A stretch of DNA of 13,148 nt from Armatimonadota bacterium (lineage in GTDB: Bacteria > Armatimonadota > Hebobacteria > CAIYQO01): positions 1-13,148 of the forward strand of contig JAKIYB010000021.1 of NCBI GenBank assembly GCA_022708765.1, given 5' to 3'. The notes below the pieces were generated by a model. That model was given only the letters and a program-made list of their open reading frames with translations, was not told where the DNA came from and did no database searches. This document shows positions 8,162-13,148 of this stretch, piece by piece (within the stretch, counting starts at the first letter, position 1; the number at the start of each line of letters is the position of its first letter). The position numbers and the translations under genes were made by a program.

Positions 8162-8857
8162 TCAGTCTTCGGCAGGTTTACCCGCGGCGGATGGCGCCGG
8201 CTCTTCCAACTCCGGCAGCGCCTCCGTCGCGACAGGTTTCACCTGGAAGACATTGCCGACGATGCGCACGATGCGCACGGTGGCGAAACGCGGAATCGCT
8301 TCGTGGTCGGCGCTGCTCGCGGGCGTCAGATTGCGCGAGCCTCCCGCCACGTAGGCCACTTCTCCGGTGCCGGTTGCGGGAATCGCCACCGTGACTTCCG
8401 CTTCGGTACCGATGAGTGTGTGCAGGCGCACTTCGCTGCTGCTCTGGAAGCCGGCAATCACCCGGTTAAAGAAGAGGACGATGAGCCACGCCAGCAGAAA
8501 GCCCATGCCCAGGGCGATCAGCAACGGCCACACCGGACTCAATGGCGCCCAGGCCTTCGGCCAGAATTCGCCGAGGAGCGTGTTTAGAATCAGCCCGGAC
8601 GCGCCGAACGCCGTCAGGAAAAAGGCGATGACCAGCGGGGAGAACGGGCCGAAGAGCAATGTGGTGCCGCCGGCATCTACACCGGACGCTTCACCATGCC
8701 CTCCAGCGCCATCCACGCCATAATCATGGCTGAAATCTCCCGAAGCATCGCCGGCATGCCCGGCGGCGGAAAACTCGCCCAGGATGAAGGCAATGATGGT
8801 GTAACCCACACCGACGGCGAGACAGATCCAGTATGCGGCAATGAGCATCGCATCCAT
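8162..8857 (-). CDS. NfeD-family membrane protein (YuaF-like) with cytoplasmic OB-fold
   Basis: A 231-aa membrane protein. Three hydrophobic segments are visible at residues about 4-27, 67-95 and 110-136, followed by a C-terminal domain (about 145-210) that reads like the NfeD OB-fold: LIGTEAEVTVAI, GTGEVAYVAGG, FATVRIVRIVGNVFQVKPV. The tail is Pro/Glu/Ala-rich. NfeD proteins are membrane partners of SPFH/flotillin or PspA-type proteins and are linked to envelope stress; they have no known enzymatic activity when the ClpP-like domain is absent, as here. Between the first two membrane segments is a hydrophilic loop of about 38 residues, rich in Gly, Asp and His. The start has an excellent ribosome site (AAAGGAGGG, eight bases before ATG) and its own promoter. 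It lies downstream of the pspA-like gene on the same strand, which supports a joint function. Confidence 0.8.
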   Translation of the reverse strand: MDAMLIAAYWICLAVGVGYTIIAFILGEFSAAGHAGDASGDFSHDYGVDGAGGHGEASGVDAGGTTLLFGPFSPLVIAFFLTAFGASGLILNTLLGEFWPKAWAPLSPVWPLLIALGMGFLLAWLIVLFFNRVIAGFQSSSEVRLHTLIGTEAEVTVAIPATGTGEVAYVAGGSRNLTPASSADHEAIPRFATVRIVRIVGNVFQVKPVATEALPELEEPAPSAAGKPAED

Positions 8858-8864
8858 TTCGATA

Positions 8865-8873
8865 CCCTCCTTT
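8865..8873 (-). promoter_or_regulatory. Strong ribosome binding site for the nfeD-like gene
   Basis: On the minus strand this reads AAAGGAGGG, with the GGAGG core eight bases before the ATG at 8857. It fixes the start of the NfeD-like protein and suggests efficient translation. Confidence 0.75.
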
Positions 8874-8874
8874 G

Positions 8875-8897
8875 CATGGTAAAAAAATTATACCATG
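8875..8897. repeat. Perfect 7-bp inverted repeat (CATGGTA / TACCATG) over the nfeD promoter
   Basis: The arms are CATGGTA at 8875-8881 and TACCATG at 8891-8897, separated by a nine-base AT-only centre. The dyad covers the -10 box and the expected start site of the nfeD promoter, the normal place for a repressor operator. Only half the dyad would be in the nfeD transcript, so an RNA hairpin is unlikely from that promoter; read-through from pspA would contain it. The T run (minus strand) is inside the loop, so it is not a terminator. Confidence 0.5.
8887..8895 (-). promoter_or_regulatory. Extended -10 promoter for the nfeD-like gene
   Basis: The minus strand reads TGGTATAAT, a consensus TATAAT preceded by the TGN extension, in an AT-rich island within GC-rich DNA. 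No good -35 lies 16-18 bases upstream; CGGACA at 8907-8912 is only 14 bases away. The extended -10 could make up for this. Transcription would begin near 8880, giving a leader of about 23 bases that contains the ribosome site. This would let nfeD be expressed separately from pspA upstream. Prediction only. Confidence 0.55.
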
Positions 8898-8933
8898 AAT
8901 TTGATTTGTCCGCTATCGGGGCAGGCGAGATGT

Positions 8934-10103
8934 TTAGGCGTTACCTCCGGGCAACGGGGGCAAATCGCGGCGAAGGCGGTCGAGGAGTTGTTCGACCGTC
9001 TCGCCGACCGGGGATGCTTCGTCGGCCATGAGCTCCTGATACGCTTCGGCCGTCAGTTCTTCGGTGAGCGCGGCCTCGCCCAACTCGGCCAGGCGTCCGG
9101 ATATTTCGCCGTCCAAGCCTTTCGTCAAGGCGTCACGCGCCAGCGCGAGCTGTCGGCGCGCCTGGAGCAGTTGCCGTTGGTGTTCCAGTAATGCCAGCTT
9201 CATCGTCATCGCTTCCGCCAGTTCCTCCAAGCGGCGCCGGCTGGCATACATCTGCGCGCGCTGCGCGCGATACACACCCGCATGCTGACGCGCGCGGACG
9301 GCGCGGGCGGCGGCTTCACGCGCTTGCACGATGCGGTGCCGCGCCAGATGCCGTCGTGCCATCTCCACCGCGTTGGCCTCTCGCTCGATTTCCTCGGTCT
9401 CCAGCGCGGCGAGGCGGCTCTCCTGCGCCGCGCAGAGCTGAATTTCCGCGCGGGCATCCTGCAGGCGCAGCGCGGCGTCAACGCTCACGCGCTCCAAGAT
9501 CTCCTCAGCACCGGCGCCTGACCGGGTGGAGCGCTGCAGCAGCCAGCGGCGCCATCGCGCGTACAGCGTCACGGTGTCTCCTCGGAACCCTCGATCGCGC
9601 CCGCCGTTCTCGGCGCCGGTGATGCGTGTCACGCCCCGCGCGGCTGTGTGTCGGGCGCGGGCGGCATCGCGGTGCGCCAGCAGGATATCGCGGCGGGCTT
9701 TCGCCTGCTGCAGCAGGTGCGTGAGATGCTTGAGCGTGGCCTTGAGCTCCGCCACCGCCTGCGCCTGCTGCGCGTGCGCGCGATCATACGACTCGGCGGT
9801 ATCTTCGGCGGCGGTTTTGCGCCGCAGCGCCTCGCGTGCCAGTTCGTCATCGCCGCGCCCTATCGCCCACCGCGCGCGCGCATCCCAGCCCACGGCGGCC
9901 TTGCGTGCCTCCAGCGCCTGCATGCTCAACCGGCGCTCCGCGGCGATGGCGCGGGCGATTTCCTCGCGCGCCCGCTCTACGCCATCTCGCATCTGCGCGA
10001 CCTGGTAATTCACCAGCTTCACCGGATCTTCGGCACGCGAAAGGGCGTCCTGGGCGTGTGCGCCCAACAGCGTGCTCAGTCGTTTCCACAGTCCCATGGT
10101 CAT
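8934..10103 (-). CDS. PspA/IM30 (Vipp1)-family protein with extended second coiled-coil region
   Basis: A 389-aa, almost entirely helical, charged protein. The N-terminus MGLWKRLSTLLGAH followed by ALSRAEDPVKLVNYQVAQM matches the amphipathic helix and opening of PspA/IM30 proteins, ESCRT-III relatives that bind and stabilise stressed membranes. Residues about 40-155 form the expected long hairpin (alpha1-3), with GRGDDELAREALRRK near the bend. A basic, Gly-containing linker (about 156-205) leads to a second coiled-coil stretch (about 205-325) and an acidic C-terminal segment ending EQLLDRLRRDLPPLPGG. Usual PspA length is about 220-250 aa, so the second half is extra. Two starts are possible: ATG at 10103 or, more PspA-like, ATG at 10097 (MGLWKRL); the upstream GGTGGGAG suits either. 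No transmembrane segment is present. The NfeD-like gene follows 76 bases downstream. Confidence 0.82.
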   Translation of the reverse strand: MTMGLWKRLSTLLGAHAQDALSRAEDPVKLVNYQVAQMRDGVERAREEIARAIAAERRLSMQALEARKAAVGWDARARWAIGRGDDELAREALRRKTAAEDTAESYDRAHAQQAQAVAELKATLKHLTHLLQQAKARRDILLAHRDAARARHTAARGVTRITGAENGGRDRGFRGDTVTLYARWRRWLLQRSTRSGAGAEEILERVSVDAALRLQDARAEIQLCAAQESRLAALETEEIEREANAVEMARRHLARHRIVQAREAAARAVRARQHAGVYRAQRAQMYASRRRLEELAEAMTMKLALLEHQRQLLQARRQLALARDALTKGLDGEISGRLAELGEAALTEELTAEAYQELMADEASPVGETVEQLLDRLRRDLPPLPGGNA

Positions 10104-10247
10104 ACTCTCCCACCTGTACTATTGCCCGTGGAAAACGACCCGTGCGGCTGAATTGGCGGGATAAGCGGCCAAATTGCTGAGCATGGCAGGAATTTTACCC
10201 CGAAGAGGTAATATGAAGAAAGAGAATGCGAGAATGCGGAGAGTGCC
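10104..10247. promoter_or_regulatory. Divergent intergenic region between pspA-like and amidohydrolase-like genes
   Basis: These 144 bases separate two diverging genes and must hold both of their promoters. On the plus strand a TAATAT at 10209-10214 could be a -10, but there is no good -35 and it overlaps a possible ribosome site. On the minus strand no convincing promoter was seen; GGTGGGAG before 10103 is the pspA ribosome site. On the plus strand GGAG six bases before ATG 10248 fits the amidohydrolase-like start. No sigma-54 (GG-N10-GC) element was recognised. Confidence 0.4.
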
Positions 10248-10332
10248 ATGCCGACGATTGACGTTTACGGCGAGTTGGGGCCACAGCCCTATCCGACCGA
10301 AGCGACCACCCCGGACGCGTTCGAGCGGCTGA
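10213..10332 (+). other. Possible short upstream ORF (39 codons) overlapping the amidohydrolase-like start
   Basis: An ATG at 10213 follows AAGAGG with four bases between. It opens a 39-codon basic frame (MKKENARMRRV...) ending at TGA 10332, out of frame with the gene starting at 10248. It could be a leader peptide coupling or damping translation, or chance. The peptide has no recognisable family. Confidence 0.2.
10223..10238 (+). repeat. Tandem duplication of AGAATGCG
   Basis: Two perfect adjacent copies of an eight-base unit lie just before the ribosome binding site of the gene starting at 10248. A change in copy number could alter leader spacing, but two copies are also a common slippage remnant. 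Confidence 0.5.
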
Positions 10333-10979
10333 TGACCCGCTTCAACATTGACATGACCTTCGTCGCCGCCACCGAAGCCCTGCGCGGCTCGATGAGCGAC
10401 GGTAACGCCTGGCTCATGGCGCAGATCAAAGATCGCCCGCGTTTCCGCGGTCTCTGCGTGGTCAGCCCGCTGATGATGGAGGAATCGCAGCAGCAGATGC
10501 GCACCTATCTGCAGCGCGAGCTCTTCGTCGGCGCCATCCTGCACGAAGGTTACGTGCGGCGTCCGCTCAACTCCGACCCGATGCGCACCCTCACCAAGGC
10601 GCTGCTGCGTTACGACTGCCCACTCTACCTGCGCATCTCCGATCCGCGCGAAATCAACGATCTGCAGGAACTGGCGAAAGAATACCCCACCCAGCACTTC
10701 ATCGTCCTGCACATGGCGGACGAACACTGGCAGATGGCGGTGTCGCTGGCGTCGAAAACCGTGAACATCTACCTGGAAACCGGTGGCATCGTCGCCGATT
10801 ACGACAAACTCGCCGAAGCCGTCGAACTCATGGGCGGCTACCGCCTCCTCTTCGGCGCGGGCATGCCCCTCATTTCCCCCGCCTACGCCCTCGGCCTCAT
10901 CCGCGACTCCGCCACCCCCGCGATGGAGAAGGACCGCATCCTTTCCCGAAACGCGAAGAAGGTGTTCAAGCTTCCATAG
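10248..10979 (+). CDS. Amidohydrolase-2-fold (TIM-barrel) protein lacking most canonical metal ligands; probable pseudoenzyme
   Basis: A cytosolic protein of 243 aa without signal peptide or membrane segment. Its layout matches amidohydrolase-2 proteins: AFERLMTRFNIDMTFVAATEAL (a helix and strand usually read as 'Met-Asp-xx-Gly-Ile-Asp'), NAWLMAQIKDRPRFRGLCVVSP, FVGAILHEGYVRRPL, FIVLHMAD, VNIYLETGG, RLLFGAGMP and a C-terminal ILSRNAKKVFKL. The metal site is eroded. The N-terminal HxH is D5-VYGE9; the barrel His of 'iHtG' is Arg129; the catalytic Asp of FGSDxP is Gly205. Only His99 and His155 remain at expected places. It is shorter than the usual 270-330 aa. A non-catalytic role, or catalysis without that metal site, is inferred. 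The start follows GGAG with six bases spacing. A DUF4424-like exported protein begins 34 bases downstream. Confidence 0.75.
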   Translation: MPTIDVYGELGPQPYPTEATTPDAFERLMTRFNIDMTFVAATEALRGSMSDGNAWLMAQIKDRPRFRGLCVVSPLMMEESQQQMRTYLQRELFVGAILHEGYVRRPLNSDPMRTLTKALLRYDCPLYLRISDPREINDLQELAKEYPTQHFIVLHMADEHWQMAVSLASKTVNIYLETGGIVADYDKLAEAVELMGGYRLLFGAGMPLISPAYALGLIRDSATPAMEKDRILSRNAKKVFKLP

Positions 10980-11000
10980 CATGGTTCACGTCAAGCATCA

Positions 11001-11006
11001 AGGAGG
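11001..11006 (+). promoter_or_regulatory. Ribosome binding site AGGAGG setting the start at 11014
   Basis: A consensus AGGAGG lies seven bases before ATG 11014. It supports the start of the long frame that runs off the right edge of the window. The short gap from the amidohydrolase-like gene, with no terminator seen, suggests co-transcription. Confidence 0.75.
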
Positions 11007-11013
11007 ACGCAGT

Positions 11014-13148
11014 ATGCGCGTAATCATCGCGATGGTTTTTCTACTGTTCAGTATCTGCGCTGTGAGGGCAAATGATACTGCCGTGCATGGGGCCAGTGGG
11101 ACGGTCACCCCGCTTGCGGGGGAACACGCCGCCATTCGCATGGTGAATGAAACCGTTCGCATGGATATCTCCCCACGGTATTATGACGTGCAGGCGGATT
11201 TCCTCTTCCACAACACCGGCAAGGCGACTACCGTGACGATGGGTTTTCCGGAAACCGGCACCGGTGATGGGTACGCCCAGTACCGGAATCGCTCGGCTTT
11301 CCAGTATTTCCGTACCACCGTTGACGGCCGACCCGTGACCGTGCGACGGCAACCGGGCAAGGCTCCTCATGAGATGAGCTATATGGCCTGGTGGACGAAA
11401 GAGGTGTCGTTCGCGGCGGGGCAGCAGCGCCGGGTGACGGTGGCCTTCCGCGCGCCGGTTGGCGAAACGGCTGGATTTGAGCGCTGGGCACTGTATCATT
11501 TCACCGGCGGCAACTGGGCGGGCACAGTAGGCCGCAGTCGCTTGCGCGTTCGCCTCCATCTGAACGGGACGTATGCCGTGCAGAATAACATCCCCTTCGT
11601 CGAAGATGCGGACGGCTGGCATGCGACCTGGCACGATTGGGAAGCGGAAGAGACGGCCGTCATCAGCTTCCAGCGCTGCGGAGATTGGGATCTGGCGCTG
11701 CGCGGCTTGGACATACCACGAGAGAAGGATCACTATAACTGGCTCTCCCCACGCATGCGTATCGTGCACCTGCGCACGCCGGGGGTGACTGATGACGACA
11801 AATCGGTCTTCATCCCTCCAGCGTTCGCCTACACGGATCGAGAGGGGACGGTTTATATCGGCCTGTGGGCGCTGAAGGCGTTCTTCGCTGCACGGCGGCC
11901 AGATATTCCCACGACCCAATTTTCCTGGCAGGATGGGGTGAGATTCTCCTATATGGGGACGACGCTGCAATTCAAAGAAGCAGATTACTACTTCTTTCCA
12001 GACAACATGCATCCCATAACTCCACCAGTCGCTTCCAGCAACACAGTTGCGCCCGAAGTGATACTGGTGGATATGTCATCTCGCGGGATGACAGCCCACC
12101 AACCCTATGTAAAAGCCGAATCTGCCTTGCGCGCTTTGGGTGTCGGCGTCAACACGGATTACGCCAACCACCTGTTAACGCTGCAATTCCCGACACCACA
12201 AAGCTGCCTGTTTTCATACAAAGGGAAAACCTATTATGTCCAACACGAGTCCATCGTGGAAGCCGTGACCGGGAAAGCTGTAGCGCACCTGACATACCCA
12301 ACACCAACGCCTATGACTCCTGCTCCTGTGCCATCGATACCCTACACTATCGGAACGCACCTCCTACTTCCCTTTGGCGAAAGTGGAACACCCGATCTCT
12401 ACATTTATGATTTGGCGAAAGGAATCGAAACGGGTGAGGCAGAGATCACCGATCGGCTATTCATGACCACCTACGTCACCATGGCATCGGCCGATCAGCG
12501 TTATCTATACCGCTTCTGCACAACTCTCGTCCAGCCGGTGACGTTATCGGTTATGAAATATGATCTGCATCAGAAGAAGGCTGTCTGGCAGCGCGAACTG
12601 CCGGATCTATCAACACATAACCGTTTTGACTTTATCGCCGAACAGGATGGCAATGTCGCCCTCTACACCGCAAGGCGCCTTGACGAAGGCATCATAGACC
12701 CGGCGGAAGTGCTTCTCCTCGATGCCGAAAACGGCAACCTGAAGATGCGGTATTGGTGCTGGGTGGAAGACGCCGTGCCGGAGCGGCTGCCGCGCTGGGT
12801 GCCCGGACCGACTGATACCCGTGCATTGCTGAATGTAGATGGCCGACTGCTGGCCGGCACCTACGGGCAAGGAATCTGGCACACGGATGACGGCAAGGCG
12901 TGGTCGCGCGTGACAACGGCGAATATTCCGTCCCACATCGTCTCGCTGGGCGCCAGCCGGCATGGCGATATCGTCGCGGGCACGTGGATGCAGGACGGCC
13001 TGACCGTTCGCTCTGTTCTCGATCCGACGTTTCGCTTGCTTGCCTGGCCGAATAACCCCCGCTGGCCACGCTGGTGGAATCGCGATTACTCCCGGTGTAT
13101 GACTGTCGGCTACTGCGGCGATGCGCTCTATGTGCAGAGCTACGGCGG
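11014..13148 (+). CDS. Exported DUF4424-like protein with copper-amine-oxidase-N-like segment and Asp-box propeller; 3' truncated by window
   Basis: An open frame of 711 codons with no stop before the window end. The start is fixed by AGGAGG seven bases upstream and a signal peptide, MRVIIAMVFLLFSICAVRA, followed by NDTAVHGASG. Residues about 20-330 resemble DUF4424: Asn-Asp right after the signal, a Gly-containing stretch, IRMVNETVRMDISPRYYDV, then FLFHNTGKATTVTMGFPETG, and later GWHATWHDWEAEETAVISF. Residues about 348-420 resemble the copper amine oxidase N-like stalk domain (YVKAESALRALGVGVNTDY, then LLTLQF). A Pro/Thr-rich linker lies at about 427-444. The rest is beta-rich with an Asp-box at about 622-632 (WHTDDGKAWSRV), preceded by LLAGTYGQGI and followed by GDIVAGTWMQDG, which points to a BNR-type beta-propeller. 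The function of DUF4424 is unknown; an envelope or surface role is inferred. The combination is unusual. Confidence 0.75.
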   Translation, partial: MRVIIAMVFLLFSICAVRANDTAVHGASGTVTPLAGEHAAIRMVNETVRMDISPRYYDVQADFLFHNTGKATTVTMGFPETGTGDGYAQYRNRSAFQYFRTTVDGRPVTVRRQPGKAPHEMSYMAWWTKEVSFAAGQQRRVTVAFRAPVGETAGFERWALYHFTGGNWAGTVGRSRLRVRLHLNGTYAVQNNIPFVEDADGWHATWHDWEAEETAVISFQRCGDWDLALRGLDIPREKDHYNWLSPRMRIVHLRTPGVTDDDKSVFIPPAFAYTDREGTVYIGLWALKAFFAARRPDIPTTQFSWQDGVRFSYMGTTLQFKEADYYFFPDNMHPITPPVASSNTVAPEVILVDMSSRGMTAHQPYVKAESALRALGVGVNTDYANHLLTLQFPTPQSCLFSYKGKTYYVQHESIVEAVTGKAVAHLTYPTPTPMTPAPVPSIPYTIGTHLLLPFGESGTPDLYIYDLAKGIETGEAEITDRLFMTTYVTMASADQRYLYRFCTTLVQPVTLSVMKYDLHQKKAVWQRELPDLSTHNRFDFIAEQDGNVALYTARRLDEGIIDPAEVLLLDAENGNLKMRYWCWVEDAVPERLPRWVPGPTDTRALLNVDGRLLAGTYGQGIWHTDDGKAWSRVTTANIPSHIVSLGASRHGDIVAGTWMQDGLTVRSVLDPTFRLLAWPNNPRWPRWWNRDYSRCMTVGYCGDALYVQSYG

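Noticed and set aside
10119..10982. Open frame of 287 codons on the minus strand covering the amidohydrolase-like gene
   Set aside because: The plus-strand product has recognisable family segments and a good ribosome site, while the minus-strand product is low in complexity and has no recognisable motif.
11041..12012. Open frame of 323 codons on the minus strand opposite the DUF4424-like gene
   Set aside because: The plus frame has a consensus ribosome site, signal peptide and family resemblance across the same bases; the minus frame has none of these.

Overview
The window looks like a GC-rich bacterial chromosome (roughly 60% by eye, not counted), densely packed, with short gaps and frequent GGAGG-type ribosome binding sites. 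No rRNA, tRNA, transposase, phage gene or CRISPR array is visible. The gene mix is a soluble 2-oxoacid dehydrogenase, large exported polysaccharide-active proteins, a PspA/NfeD membrane-stress pair and a DUF4424-like exported protein. It would fit an environmental polysaccharide degrader, for example Armatimonadota, Chloroflexota or a relative, but no sequence here fixes the phylum.

Region 1 (1-8149, all +) looks like one operon: the C-terminal part of a dihydrolipoamide acyltransferase (E2, cut by the window edge), E1 alpha (overlapping E2 by ATGA), an exported lectin-like beta-sandwich protein, an exported 1185-residue heparinase II/III-type protein, then E1 beta. The E1 alpha and beta genes, which normally sit side by side, are separated by about 5.7 kb of exported carbohydrate-active genes read in the same direction with gaps of about 10-50 bases. 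This is the most unusual layout in the window. A possible reading is that an outside step (glycan cleavage) and an inside step (oxidative decarboxylation of a 2-oxoacid to an acyl-CoA) are co-expressed. This is inference.

Region 2 (8162-10103, both -) converges on the operon. It holds an enlarged PspA/IM30-type coiled-coil protein (389 aa against about 220-250) followed by an NfeD-type membrane protein with its own extended -10 promoter, which is overlapped by a perfect 7-bp dyad. The two probably work together at the membrane.

Region 3 (10248-13148, +) diverges from pspA. It holds a small amidohydrolase-2-fold protein that has lost most of the usual metal ligands, hence probably a pseudoenzyme. 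After 34 bases comes a long exported protein that is still open at the window end: a DUF4424-like N-terminus, a copper-amine-oxidase-N-like segment, a Pro/Thr-rich linker and a C-terminal Asp-box (BNR-like) propeller segment.

No gene-free stretch exceeds 150 bases. No convincing rho-independent terminator was seen.
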